NCBI GenBank assembly: GCA_029747585.1
Contig: JAPEVF010000085.1
Span: 53,426 to 117,425 of the forward strand
Source of the DNA: Pleurotus djamor
Taxonomy: Eukaryota; Basidiomycota; Agaricomycetes; Agaricales; Pleurotaceae
Direction: 5' to 3'
DNA length: 64,000 bases
Under the pieces are notes generated by a model. It saw only the letters and a program-made list of their open reading frames with translations. It was not told where the DNA came from and did no database searches. The translations under genes were made by a program, and so were the position numbers. Shown one piece after another: positions 34,294 through 46,540 of the stretch; position 1 is the stretch's first letter, and the number at the start of each line of letters is the position of its first letter.

Positions 34294-36804
34294 ATGTCGT
34301 ATACGCTCTCGGTACTCGATGGTGTGAACTACAAGATTCCGAAAGCCTTGGCCCAAATCGGAACGCGAGCGAAAGGAGTGCGTCCAGGGGCTTACTTGAT
34401 GTCCAGGGCGCCTTTCCAAGCGCCCACCACCAGCATGCCTTCAACCGCCGCCAACCTTTCTTACATCGCCATCTATAATCCTACTCTAAAGCCTTTACCC
34501 TCCCCGCCCGATGCTGATGACGATGAAGACGCTGAGGAACAGGCCCACATCCTGTTCTACACATCGAAGGAGCGGGCTGTCTCTCGCGATAAAATGTTGC
34601 GACAAGTTGGCCTAGCGAAGGCACTTATCAACTTTTCCGAGTCAGTAAGGCGACCCAACCTATATCTCCGTGTGGAAAGAAATCTAATCCTCTGTATCTA
34701 GGATGTTCAACTCCAATGAAGCTTGCAATAGTATCCATTCTCAAACGAGACGGATGGTTATGTTTTCACCGGAGCCTGACTTTTGGATCCATGCAGTAAG
34801 TCGTGGTGTACGCTGCGCGTCGAGTTTGACGGGATGTATAATAGTGCGTAGAAGTCGCAAAGATCGTGAAGCCGCCACCCAAGTCCAAGGGTAAAGAGAA
34901 GGACAAATCCAAGCTTAAGGACCAACCCGTGCAGCACGACTACGATGACGCATCAGTACACGATGTGTCACTCAAAGCCGACATACAGCGTGGCTACGAA
35001 CAATTCAAGGTCAGCAAATATCATTGGATTGGCTTTTGGGTGTGCTCAATAATCGGATATCTAGCTAACACACGGCTCGTTTACGTCAATTCTGTCCAAC
35101 CTCGGTCGAGAAGCAATTGAACTGCAATTAGAGAGATTTTGGACTGTATGGGCTTGGAGCTGGGACTTGGAGAGTGGATACGATTTTGGGAAGCACCTTG
35201 GTACGTCCAATGTGGTTCGTTCCGGAGTGGTGGTGCTGGAGGTTAATGAAGTACAGGAATACCATTACACCCCCTCTTCCGACATCTCAAGCCCATCTTG
35301 GACGATATCCCAGATACAATACCCAGCGATGCCGAAATCTTAGCCATCGTTCCACCATATACCATACCCTCTGCCAAGTATCTCGCTTCATCATACCCTA
35401 CAACCCTTGCCTCTCTCATCTTAGATCGTCTTTCTCCTTTACACGCGTCGAAATCATCCCAGGACCTGCCCAAGTCTATCTCATCATCGGATGATACACT
35501 CCGAGCCAAAGCACTCCAACAACAAGCGGCTGCCTCGACGTCTAATCCCACCCACAACAGGAGCGGATCGAATACCTTTCTCGGTATGCCTACAGTGAAC
35601 ATGGATGTTCGCAAGTGGAATTGGGGTTATCTGACGTTTGGCAAGACCACTCCAAAGGCGTCACCCGAAGTACCGAAGCCAGATGGCGACCAGGAAAAGA
35701 GTGCGGATCCAGCTGCTCCGGTCCCACCGCCCCCACCGCCTCCCCCACTGCCTGATGACGATGATGATAGCGCGTCGGCCACACGAGATGACCCTCCGCC
35801 AGTAGAGCTATTAATACCTGAATCATCGTTAGACACGGTTAGTCTACACGAAGCGGTCAGCGAGGAGCTTTCCATCCAAGTGCCCCCTCATGATCAGGCC
35901 GAGAATGGCTCAGAAGCGCCCTCTTCGCCTAAGAGTAACCATTCTGAGCAGGTTGATGCGGATGAGTCGTTGGCTCAAAGCGTTGTCACTGTCAAGCCTG
36001 ACACAGAGGATTCGAACCCTTCGACACGACCGCCGTCACCCGAGCCCGAACCACCACATATCAGCGTTGTACACGTGAATTTGGCTGCATCGTCGGATGG
36101 GCTTGCGACGGTACGACAGCCTGTGTTCAGCTTTACAGATATCGTATGTCATTTGTCACTCTTTGAATTCATCCTTCGCCTTTTGACACACTCTTTGTCC
36201 AGCATCGGGGTATCAGTCTCGCGTTGGTAGGCCTGAAGTATCCGCCTGACCTCTCCTCGCCCGAACTCCATCAACTCGCCGTCGATCTACATCCTCTCTT
36301 TACTCGTATCGAAGAGGTTTTAGAAGACGAACTCCTAAAGAGGTAAATATGGCTTCAAGCCCTAGTCATCCACCCATTCTCATTTCACTTTCTAATTTTA
36401 GTACCGTTGATATTCTCCCGTCTGCTACGAAGATACTTCAACCCAAAGATGTCCACATCCTCTCATCTCGCGGGTTCACGTTGTCATCCGCTGGGTTTGC
36501 ATCGAAATCCGACCACCTTTTCACAGCTCAAAGTCTTATAGAAAGGTATATACCCCCTCCGCTGCCTCCACCCTGCGTATCTATGTGTCACTTACCTCCT
36601 ACTAGCTCACTAGACGTCTCAGAAGTCTTCTCCCGCGGGCAGAACCCGCAGCATTGGCATGTCGGGCGGAGGGGTTTCCCTGGAGTGTTTGATGCCACTG
36701 CTTCGAATGGAGAAACTGTGTATCTAGAGGTGTTTCGCAAGGAAGCGAGTTTGACGGATGTGGATAATAGTCTGGTGGGGATTGTGAAGAAGGGTGTCGA
36801 GTAG
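34294..36804 (+). CDS. CCZ1: vacuolar fusion protein CCZ1
   Basis: The longin-type N-terminus reads LSYIAIYNPTLKPLPSPP, then QAHILFYTSKERAVSRDKML, QVGLAKALINFSE and, after an intron, MFNSNEACNSIHSQTRRMVM and FSPEPDFWIHA. Later exons give GYEQFK, then LTHGSFTSILSNLGREAIEL and RFWTVWAWSWDLESGYDFG. A long Pro- and acidic-rich disordered insert (PPPPPPPPPLPDDDDD) separates the C-terminal domain, which ends NSLVGIVKKGVE at 36804. Ccz1 pairs with Mon1 as the exchange factor for the Rab7/Ypt7 GTPase on late endosomes, vacuoles and autophagosomes. Order and motifs fit fungal Ccz1. Exon borders near 36160-36620 are approximate. Confidence 0.87.
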
Positions 36805-37152
36805 AATGGAGTAGAAGTCGGTGGATTGTGATGTATGTACTTTTGTATCTTATCTTTTATCGGTGGATTCTCTCGTATCCTCACAGGATTGTGAGGTCAG
36901 CGTTTCAACACGGATCCTTCACCCAGTACCAAGGACGCTACCTCGAGAAGAGCCTCTCTCCTGGCTAGACAAATATGGAATAGAGTTTTTGGCTTACTCA
37001 CTTTTCCCGTTTATTTCGGCCAATGAGTAATTGCTTCCTAAGGCTTCGTAACAATCGTCTCATCGTCTCAGTAAAGCAAAAAAGAGTAAATATATAGAGG
37101 ATCTATGTAGCTGGCGACATCAGCGACGCAAATCACGACACCGTTGCCCCGA
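36805..37152. other. intergenic, GST promoter
   Basis: This short gap lies between plus-strand genes. It holds the CCZ1 3' UTR and the GST promoter, and nothing else was seen. Confidence 0.5.
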
Positions 37153-37982
37153 ATGTCGACTTCAAACTTGGAGCCGATCGTATTCTACGACATCCCTACC
37201 ACGGCTGGTCCTGGTCCGTCGTTTTCGCCTAATACCCTGCGTATACGGTTAGTACCAACTTCCAAAGGAGTCCCTTGGATTTACTGACATTTCCATTATA
37301 ATTGTACGATAATAACAGCTGGATCCTGAACTACAAGGGTATCCCGTACACCACCACCTACGTCGAATACCCCGACATTGAAGCAACATGTAAACGCATC
37401 GGTGCGCTCCCGACAACACTCATGCCCAACGGACAACTCCTCTACACCCTCCCTGCAATCCACGATCCCTCGACAAACACAACTCTCGCCGATGGCCAAA
37501 AAATCGCGGAATACCTCGACAAGACGTACCCTTCCGCACCGCCGGTATTCCCAAATAATACGTTGGGATTGCAGTTAGCTGTGTGTGATGGGATTAACAA
37601 ACGGTTCATGGCCGTTTACCCGATCTTCGCACCGCGTGTCCATCACGTCTTGAACCCCCGCAGCGCGGAGTACTGGCATCACACGAGGAGTGCGTTCTTC
37701 GGGAAGAAATACGAAGACATCGCACCCCGTGGTACGGAAAAAGCGCAGTTAATGACGAAGATCAAAGAGAGCATGGACGAAGTCGCGGGGTGGCTGGATA
37801 AAACGGAGGGTGCGTTTTTCTTGGGTGCGGAGCCGTGCTTTGTGGATTTTACGCTAGCAACGATTTTTGTGGGGTCAAAAATTGTGTTTGGGGAGGAGAG
37901 TGAGGAGTGGGCGGAGATGAAGGGGTGGAGTGAGGGTAGGTGGGTGGCTTTGGTTAGGGCATTAGAGAAGTATCATGCGTGA
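37153..37982 (+). CDS. glutathione S-transferase, etherase-like
   Basis: Two exons: MSTSNLEPIVFYDIPTTAGP, then SFSPNTLRIR joined across CG|C to WILNYKGIPYTTTYVEYPDI. The thioredoxin-fold N-domain includes the substrate-cap motif ADGQKIAEYLDKTYPSAPP. The helical C-domain includes FLGAEPCFVDFTLATIFVGS. At about 258 residues it has normal GST length. The YDIP..SPNT..LNYKG..Y pattern matches the fungal etherase-like GST class related to bacterial LigE, which in wood-decay fungi is linked to lignin-derived aromatic compounds. Class and substrate are inferred. The catalytic residue is probably the Ser near residue 26. Confidence 0.82.
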
Positions 37983-39249
37983 TACTTCCTGTAGTTGATT
38001 GAATGTGCAAAATAGAGTTGAACTCCGTCGGGTGCGACGCAATGACTGAGTGGAGTATTCCCAACTGTCAGAAAAAGAATACGAAAGAGCAAAATAGAAG
38101 ATGGCGACCTAGGGGTAGCGGTGCATCCTCGCAATTTAATCCGTCTTGGTTTTCCTGAAGTCTTGAGGCGAATGGTAGGATATTGCAGAGATTCTGTCAA
38201 AGAAACATCTGCTTTCCCATCTTGAAAACAAGACATTCACGGTGTTCTCACTGATTCGATGCGTCACTACGAGTTCGCAAATCTGGACCAAGATATTAGA
38301 AACTCGTGTAGAACCTGAAGAGGAGGGACTCGGAGGGACTAATGCAGCCCTGGATTGTCTTCACTCACAAGGCGAGGACTAGGCTGGAAACCAACCTCTA
38401 TGACGAGAGGATGATAGTCGATCCTCTGAGAATAGAGGCGAGGACCCCGAATGACAGTGATAAGATAAGATAATCGGTGCTTGGCATGACAACGGTTCAA
38501 CTTACCACCAAGTCTGATCTCCTTCGAGGGCTTGACTAAAGAAACTGTCGTCCTCTTGCCTCTTGCCTGAGCCATGAGCTGTACACGACTACGATAGCAC
38601 GGTCAACAGCGTAATGAGCGACTCATAATACGGTACGCTCCATAATATCAATGGCGAGTGTGTACTTACTTGACTTTCACCACGCAGTGCGCACTCGGCC
38701 TTGCAGATTCCACTAATATGCCAAGTAATGTCTCTGCCCATATGTACTCTGGTAAGTACACAGGGCGCTCTCCATTTGTCAATTCCACCCGGCTCTATTC
38801 CACCGAATGATTCTTGCTCCGGAATTCTCTGACATCCTCCCTGAAACAAGTACTTTATTTGACGTCTGCCACGGCGAGCTGGGTACTCCTGCAGTCCCTT
38901 CCAGTGTTGTCTGGCTAGCTAACTGGTAAGCCTGAAGTTCGATGTAATTGTGTATATCTGATCCCCCTTCTCTCCGCAGGGTGCTACCAGAATCCAAATA
39001 CGGCGTTGTTATGCTTGATGCATGATGGCTGAACGTCCGAACACAGATGGGCGTCGGTGATGGAAACAATGCGCTGAGCGCTGCGTCGCTGCATATGTTG
39101 CCCTTACAACAGGTGGAGGGACTCAGTGGAATATAAGTATAAAGCCCTCGCACTCCCGATTGCGCAATTCCACGAAACACCGTACCCAATTGATTCCACA
39201 TTCAAACATCCAAGTCGCAGGGTTCCTCTCCTCATTAACACTTACCCAG
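37983..39249. other. intergenic with one possible tiny gene
   Basis: No recognised family. A minus-strand frame from 38575 (MAQARGKRTTVSLVKPSKEI) with a strong GTAAGT donor can be joined to a second exon ending near 38339 to give about 40 residues. I could not support it further. A TATAAAG motif at 39138-39144 precedes the membrane protein gene. Confidence 0.4.
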
Positions 39250-40062
39250 ATGCTGGACTGGCTGTCACAGACACGGGCGTTCACGCGTCGTACTGCCCTA
39301 CGGTTTGCTTGGTTCATATCCTCACTCCCATGGTCGAATATCCACGATCACATTTATATGCTCTACTTAATGGTTCGTCGGAGTCCACGCGATTTCTTTT
39401 CGCTAACCACACCACAGCTTACGTGACAATTATGTTGATCTTGTGTCTTCGTTTCTTTTATAGGTCCGTGTTGTGCTGGCGGCAATATACCTCTTCGTCT
39501 TGTGGATTGACATAGACCCAACTGAGCTAAAACTATACACCGACGTCAGTGGCAATTTAATCCCAATCGCGATTACAATAAACAGCAACCCGGATATTGG
39601 CTTCATCACAGGGTACGTCTGTCGTCTCTCCATAATTCATGATACAGAGTACTTACGAAATATATCTCGTGAACGGAAACATGGACATAGAGTGCTACTA
39701 CTCTTCGCCTACTTCTACGGAATCTGGATTCTGAGCGAAAGTGAACCATCCCACATAGCACTACATCAAAATTGAACGCTGACCTTCTCCTGCTCTCTAT
39801 AGGAAGGAGACACGATTACCCATATGTCATCTTCTTTGCCATCCAGCTGGGCCATCAGTACGCCTATGTGAATTGGAACGGGGGTTGGAGCTGGTGGGAA
39901 TACTTATGGAGTTGGTTCCCGATGTATATGTATATGGAGTTGATAATGCGTATACAGGTCCAATTTGAAGGGATGGAGAGGATAGCGGTGGGGTTGGCGT
40001 TGCAGAAATTGTCGGGGATGATGGAAGCATACGAGCACGATGAGGCAAGAAGAAGACAATGA
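39250..40062 (+). CDS. small multi-pass membrane protein, paralogue A
   Basis: Four exons by comparison with the paralogue at 62671-63357. Exon 1 starts MLDWLSQTRAFTRR and includes WSNIHDHIYMLYLM. Exon 2 begins VRVVLAAIYLFVLWIDIDPT, exon 3 is VLLLFAYFYGIWILSE, and exon 4 contains YPYVIFFAIQLGHQ and SWFPMYMYMELIMRI, with a charged tail ending at 40062. Hydrophobic stretches suggest about four membrane spans in roughly 200 residues. Splice positions and phases equal those of the other copy (phase 0 after LYLM, then split codons on both sides of exon 3). I do not recognise the family. The start could lie further upstream, as the frame is open before 39250. Confidence 0.62.
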
Positions 40063-40531
40063 GGAGGAGGGAGAGGAGGAGAAACAGGTCTTGTTGCTGT
40101 GCACTGAGCCATCCTTGGTCTATCGTCTGAGCGTTGGCATCCGCTCCGTTAATTTGATGCTATTTTCGAGTGATCTCCCGTTCCCACTCCTTTCCTTCCT
40201 CCATACAACTGATTCCGCCGATAAACCGACGTCGACCCCCACATGCAGAGGAACAGCCATGACTACCGACGCAAGAGATGATTTCTATCAGATTTTGGCA
40301 GCGGTCGAGTGCATCCAACAGCCGATGCTACAGCACGGTACCCCAGGCTTCAAGTTGATTCAAAATCAAGAAGTGGATAGAGGACCCTAGTAACTTCTTT
40401 CGTATTAGCCAGTAAGTGATATAATACAGAAAACGCGAACGCAAAAACAAAGCAGCCATGGAGGTCCCAAGGAAATACAAGAGAGAAATAGGTATCACGG
40501 AAAAGACATAATGTGAGAGAGAGCGAATATC
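40063..40531. other. convergent intergenic spacer
   Basis: This is the 3' region between the membrane protein gene (+) and the lipase gene (-). A plus-strand frame at 40040-40390 shows no family and overlaps the end of the first gene. Confidence 0.5.
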
Positions 40532-42064
40532 TCAGTCGGTGCATTCGGCGCTACCGAAGGATATATTGTCAAGATACGGTCCTGTAGAGTGTGTATGCAT
40601 TGATTCAATAACGTGTAACGCAGGCTGAGGAAGTGCACATAACCCACTAACCTGAGTGATTCTCGATAGCTGTCGAAAGACCGAAGCCAACCTTGATCGT
40701 CCGGAGTATAGAATCCCCTCCCAGGCAATTCTATGCATCATCATCATCAATCATCATTAAATGCATAACGGCCAATTCAAAGCCTAACCCACCTTGTTCT
40801 CCTGCCCGGGGCAAGCAACGACGTCGACAGCATTTCCACTAGCATCAACCTTCTTGATGTGCACCTCCCCTTGAGGATGTTGATACCCGAGCTTCTGGGG
40901 CGGGACGGTCGGCACAATGTCGTTTTGGTTCGTTATGTGGACGAAACTAGAGCCAAGCTGTAGACGAGGTCCCATTTGATAAGTTAGTTGGTACTCAAAG
41001 TTACTGAAGATGGGGGACGACGAACACTTGAATCTACGAGATTGGCCCACTTCTCATTACCGCCTCTGGGTAAGCCGAACACCGTAGTTGTGATCTCAAT
41101 TGAGCTAGGCAAGAGTTCCTTGAACATCATCGCGTCCATGGTAGCGATAGCTGCCCCTATGATCAAAGCATCAGTATCAAGGTAAAGAAGCTGCTGCATG
41201 AAGGGTATATGGAGCTATATGCGCACGATGAAGTTGAAACGTACCCAGCGAATGTCCAGTGACCGATATCTTCGTAACGTTCGTGCTTTCCAGCCCACTC
41301 TTGACAGCGGAGAGAACGTCATCAGCGGTCCGTTCGAACGTCTTCTGGAAGCCATCGTGGACTTTGATACCCTCTAGAGAAGTATCTACGATTCAATGAC
41401 CGCGCATTGTGTGCGAATGGGAGAGAAGATTAGCTTACGGCCTTTAACTGATGCAAAACGCGTTTCGTCGAGGTCGACGAGGAGGATTTGGACGTCGTTG
41501 AGGATTGAGAGGCTGAACACGTGGATAAGTACTCAGAAAGCTCTGCACGAAGATGAAGAATGGCACACACAAATTTTCTGGGTTCGTTCCTTGGTGAGCG
41601 ACGACGAGTGACTCTGTCGATGGGTCGTGCGCGACCAGAACTAAGCATGATCCATCATGATATGAGCACCGGCAGGCGAGAAATTAATGACTAAGTATGC
41701 GGACTTACAGAGAGGTGTCAACCCGTCATCTAGCAAACACAAACACAACCCTGATCAGAAACGGCATTTCCAGCACGATCCGTGTGGATCACTCACCTCC
41801 TCCGGTCTTCAACACCTCTATACCCCCAATATCATCACACGCCTTCCCACACGTCCAAGCCGTCACGGACGCCGTAGAGCAGTACACCGCACGACTGAAC
41901 TGCGCCGGTCGAACGAATGCATCGAGGTCGGACGAGATCAGGGGTGTGGGTGTTGCTTTGGATGTCGGACCACGAGCATCCAGAGGTGCTGCGAGAACTG
42001 AGGTACTGAACAAGGCCAACAAGGTCGTCGCCAAGACCCATAAGCTCGGATTTTGATGAGGCAT
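40532..42064 (-). CDS. secreted class 3 lipase
   Basis: The ATG at 42064 starts a signal peptide (MPHQNPSLWVLATTLLALFS, then TSVLAAPLDA). The mature part has FVRPAQFSRAVYCSTASVTA, then HDPSTESLVVAHQGTNP, then DTSLEGIKVHDGFQKTFERT. The nucleophile elbow GHSLGAAIATMDA is assembled across an intron at about 41165-41255. The acid residue is in ITNQNDIVPTVPPQKLGYQH, which also leads into the HPQGEVHI active-site His. The C-terminus is SGPYLDNISFGSAECTD, stop at 40532. This is the alpha/beta-hydrolase family of Thermomyces and Rhizomucor lipases, acting on triglycerides outside the cell; some members act as feruloyl esterases. Introns number about seven. Confidence 0.9.
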
Positions 42065-43226
42065 TTCGATGATTTAGGGTACAAGGAGGCGATGAAAAAG
42101 AGTGACTGGAAGAAGCTACACAGTAGCAGGGAAAGTAGAAAAGAGGGTATATGGAAGAAAAGCCGTTCAACGACGAAGGCAGAACTCAGATGAGGCGAGG
42201 AGACCAGAAAGTGATCGTCAGAAATTGATCCCGCTCATCCTTTATGTTATTCTTGGTACCACGGTATTTGTCATTTCCGGAAAGAAATCCCACGACGGTC
42301 GATCAAAGCATCAACCATTTCCTTGCTCGTTGCTCGTTGTCGCCAAATCCAGCCAGAAATGGTTGTCTCCAAGCCCCAACGTAGTGACCATCGATGGCTG
42401 GTCGATACCCATCAAAGATGATAGCAAGCNGGTCACGTCCATTGTCCTTAGACGAAGCGCGGGTTGATGGGGGTTTCACGTATGTATTCGCCTTTTTTGC
42501 AATGTAGATCATGATACATTCGTTCGAATGGGCTGTGTAGGAAGAGATGATTGATGTTAGGAAACTTGACGGGAATTCAAACAGGTTCTCTGCAGAAGTG
42601 TAATCAGATTGAGAACTGACCATGGATGGCCATCATCGCCGCGACGACCGACCACTCCGGAGTCGACTTCATACGTTCATTGATACAGATGTCATGATGC
42701 CCTAGTTTCGTGATTGCGGGTACGCCAGTGCTAGCGCATCATTTCGAGCGCAAGTATGTAGATGAGATGGCGGTAGGAATGATAGATGTACCAACAGTGC
42801 CAGAATCACGGGGACGAAGTTTCAGCGGCCATCAGTCAAAACAGGAGATTAGAAAGGGGTTACAGCCTGAATGCCAGAGCAATCGTCTAACTGAGGATCC
42901 TTCAGGACCCGGGGGAAGTATCATAGTACCTGCGACTCTTACGAGACTGGAATCAAAGTCCTTAGCCTTCCTTAACATCTTGCAAGAAGAAAAAGCGGGA
43001 GTAGGGGATGTGAATCGATGCACTTTATTCAGAAGCGCTGCGACGAACATCATACTGACTCGGTGGTTTCGACTCATATTGACGTGAGGTGTAAGTCAGC
43101 GACAGAACAATGAAAGGCACAGTTGAGAACTAGCTCATACTCGTAGATTGAAGCATCCACGAATCAGAGAAGATCACGACGGACAAAACGGTGGTTGAAA
43201 TANGGGGGGAAGTGGATTACTTCGCC
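42065..43226. other. intergenic, nothing recognised
   Basis: This 1.1-kb gap lies between two minus-strand genes. Frames at 42710-43087 (+) and 42832-43077 (-) cover the same bases and neither resembles a family. Two single N characters (42430 and 43203) lie here. Confidence 0.5.
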
Positions 43227-43957
43227 CTACTCTAGGTACCTGATCGATGGGTGTAGGTAGCCTGGAGGTTGCGGGATGTGCGTGTCGGTGAACTGAATAG
43301 GTAGAAGTGGGAGCACAAAGTACTGGACGCGTGATTCCCCTCGAAACTTGTAATGGATCCGGACTCTGGTTCCACCCTCAAAGAAAAGAAATAAGGACGA
43401 ACCCCACCTCCCGTCTGGACCTACAATTTCCACCGTCATACCATGCGAATACGGATCGAAGCATTGCTCAGTGCCAGCATCAGCGGGACCGATGTACGCA
43501 GTATAGCACCCTCGAGGGAAAGACGTCGGGAGATTCATGTGATAGTAGAACGTGTACTCTCCATCTGCGAAGTTGACTGAGCGCAAATCCTGGCGGTCCT
43601 TTGGCGGGCAGATAGCCTGAAACGACAACGATAAGACCCGATAAACGTTCCAGAAAGAAGAGAGATTGACTTACTCCTACTACCGTCATTTGACTCATAT
43701 CCAGGTCCTTGAAATATTCCTCCCTTTGAAGAATCAATTTACGGATGCCTTCATCATGGAGGACCTTCTCCTCCGCCGTCGTGGGCCATGGCGCCTCTCC
43801 TGAGCCTCGGGTCTCTGGAGGCAGCGACTTGAAACATTCTAGCTATATTGTAGTTTCTAGATAAGCGTATCATTGAGCGGATGGAGCAGCAGACGCGTAC
43901 AATGAATTCATCCTCCTCAGGAGTTGCGAGGGCCGCAACAGGTCGAAGTCTGTGCAT
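43227..43957 (-). CDS. unknown protein, intact copy of a local pair
   Basis: Three exons: MHRLRPVAALATPEEDEFI, then LECFKSLPPETRGSGEAPWP running to FKDLDMSQMTVVG, then AICPPKDRQDLRSVNFADGE, EYTFYYHMNLPTSFPRGC, TEQCFDPYSHGMTVEIVG, PDGRWGSSLFLFF and an end at 43227. About 205 residues, no signal peptide or membrane span. I do not recognise the family. A degenerate relative lies 6 kb away at 49658-50230 on the other strand with the same exon order. The start could also be an in-frame ATG at 44020. The short MHRL start was chosen because the pseudogene start aligns there. Confidence 0.6.
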
Positions 43958-44466
43958 GATGGTAGGAACCAACGTTGGTTTCAGGGTCTCGGCATCCCCT
44001 CGATAGGAGATTGGTCTCATTATTCATTGTCGCACAGGATTTCTTCCGATTCTGAGACATGTAAAACCTTTTATGTGCGGCTACATAGACACGAAGCACT
44101 GAAGAGCTTGAAGCTAAGCCCAGAGGCCGAGGCCTGAGTGTCACTGTAACAGTCACAGCCCCTAGCCTGAGAGGCGATCACGTTGCACGACGCGTACACG
44201 GTCACGGTGTTTTGGCTTTTCATCCTTTGCATTGCATTACAAAAGCTGGCCCGAAGGCTCGTCACTACGAATACGAACATTAAGAACTATAGAAACACGA
44301 CATTATTAGAGACCTCGCGACGAACGCCGCCNAAAAAGTGCGAACAACAACAAAACAGGAACGAAAATGGGCAGGGACAAATGCATCGTGAGTGGAGTAT
44401 ATGCACGTCTCTTTTCATGATGAAGGGCATTATCGTATTAGAAAGAGAAAGTCCATCGTTTCCAAA
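43958..44466. other. intergenic
   Basis: This gap lies between two minus-strand genes. It contains an N at 44332 and no recognised exon. Confidence 0.5.
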
Positions 44467-46540
44467 TCATGCCTTGGAATCCGAGCTGTCGTCTTGATGG
44501 CTTGTAGCCTTTTCGAGGGCATGCTGGTCGGATGGGTGGATATCCTCGGCCATAAGGCGTTCGCGATACTTGCCAGCGCGCCAAGGGACGGTGTTCTGGT
44601 ACAGGATATCGATTTGCTCGAGGGAAAGTCCCTTGGTCTGATGGAAAGCAACATTCGTCAACGGTTTATCTCCGAAGCGCATATACGCGGCTGGTACTCA
44701 CCTCGGGGATACAGAAGTATGTGAAGATGATACAGCAAGCACACGTCGAGCCCCAGATGAAGAAGACCTTGACTTCAAGACCAGCCGATCCAGGGGCGAC
44801 GTTGACAAGGTATGGCGTAGCGTAGCCGATGCCAAAGTTCCACAACCAATTGCTCGCTAAAGTCAAATACGCGGTGGGTTAGTCCTAGTGCCCCGGGATT
44901 TCTCCACATAAGGAAGCGTGTGCTTACCGACTGATAGTGACATAGCCTTGGCGCGGACCTGAAGGGGGAAGATCTCACCGGTGACGACCCAGGCGATAGG
45001 GCCCCAGGTGGATGCGAAGAACGCGATGTAGATGCAGACAAAGGCGATGAGGACCTTTTGCCCAGCCAGATTGGAGGTGGAGATAGTGACACCAACGATG
45101 GCCACGATGAATTCGCAAAGACACATGCCGATGGCGCCAACCAAGAGGAGTCTGCGACGACCGAATCGTTCGACTCCCCACATACCAGGAAGGGTCATGA
45201 AGACGTTGACAATGTTCGTGGCGATGGTGATGAGGAAGGGGTCGTTGATACCAGAGTGGTTGAAGAATGTGGTTCCGTAGTAGAAGATGAAGTTGATACC
45301 GGTGAGTTGTTGCCATGCTTGGAGGAAGATACCAGTCAAGGTACGAAGAGCAATCTTGTTGTGACCCATCTTGAAGCAGTCAGCATAGGATGATTCACCA
45401 AGGCTTCGTTCGGCTTCGAGATTGGCGCGGATATCGTCAAGTTCGCTCTGGACTTCAGCAGAGTCGCGGTGGAGGGAAGTGAGTCGCGACATGGAGATGG
45501 CAGCATCCTCATCGCGTCCTCGCTTGATCAACCAACGTGGGGACTCTGGCAGGGCAACCATGCCACCAGCGAGGACAGCAGCCCAGACGAACTGGACAGC
45601 GATGGGAATTTGGTATGAACTGTGGTCATCACGGTATTGGGTGGCGTTGTTGACAACGGCAGCAAGGAGGAGACCAATGGTGATAGCCCATTGGTACATC
45701 GACACAACAGCACCACGAATCCACTTCGGTGAACTGTGGGGCAAGGTGAGAATTTTGATCCTGATGGGCGAAGCTCATATTACACACGTACCATTCTGAT
45801 TGGTACATGGGGACAAGGCAGGAAACAAGACCGACACCGAGACCGGCAAAGACACGACCGACGACCTGAGAAAAACAACGATGAGTATTGGATCGTCGAT
45901 CGCCCACTGCTGGTGACTTACGAAAAGAGGCACGGCTACGGCAGCGGTTTGCATTGCGACACCAACGGAGAAAACCAAGCAAGCGGCGACGATGCCCTAA
46001 GAAAGCAACGTAAGGGTTAATTTTTACGATGCTAGGCATGGACCAACTAACCCATTTACGACCCAAGATATCTATTCGCGTCTCGTCAATGACAGATCAC
46101 TTGTAAAGGCTGGGCAAGTCCACGTACCAGCAGTGGGGGCGGCAAGGAGAGCACCAAAGAAAGTACCAGCGGAGAGGATAGAGACGACCAGGGATTCAGT
46201 TGAAGATGTGATGAAATAACCCGTTTTGTGGTTGACGAGGTCATCCGTTGGATGACCGAAGGTGCGTAACCAGTCCTTCATCTCCTTCACACCGCTGATG
46301 ACACCGGTGTCGTATCCGAACAAGATACCACCTAGCAAACATATGTTCAGAGACGGGCATGACGAAACGAAAAAGGTCACACACCGAAAGCTGCGAACGC
46401 GGTCATCAGGATACCCGCGAATTTGTTCTACATCGTCGACGACAGTGAGCTACCACGAGGACCCAATTCGTGCGAGAAGGACATACCTTGGGCGCGTTGG
46501 CCCCAAGGCCTTCGCCAGTTGCAGCAGGACCTCCAGCCAT
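44467..46540 (-). CDS. MFS sugar (hexose) transporter
   Basis: The start at 46540 (MAGGPAATGEGLGANAPK) is followed by the first span with GGILFGYDTGVISGVKEMKD. Then come TGILGRKWG (across an intron), VGRVFAGLGVGLVSCLVPMY, PESPRWLIKRGRDEDA, QAWQQLTGINFIFYYGTTFF, GVERFGRRRLLLVGAIGMCL, WVVTGEIFPLQVRAKAMSLS and a hydrophilic C-terminus. These are the standard sugar-porter signatures of a 12-span plasma-membrane proton symporter or facilitator. The C-terminal tail is short, about 50 residues, so it is not an Rgt2/Snf3-type glucose sensor with a long tail. Five or more introns. The substrate is not defined by sequence. Confidence 0.92.

Noticed and set aside
36000..36030. GGATTCGAACCC, which looks like a tRNA T-arm on the minus strand
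   Set aside because: The flanking stem does not pair properly and the sequence is in the middle of the CCZ1 coding frame.
38339..38575. Possible 40-residue gene on the minus strand
   Set aside because: The donor site is good, but the protein is tiny, unmatched and unsupported by neighbours.
42710..43087. 125-codon plus-strand frame between lipase and unknown gene
   Set aside because: No recognisable motif, and an opposite-strand frame covers the same bases.
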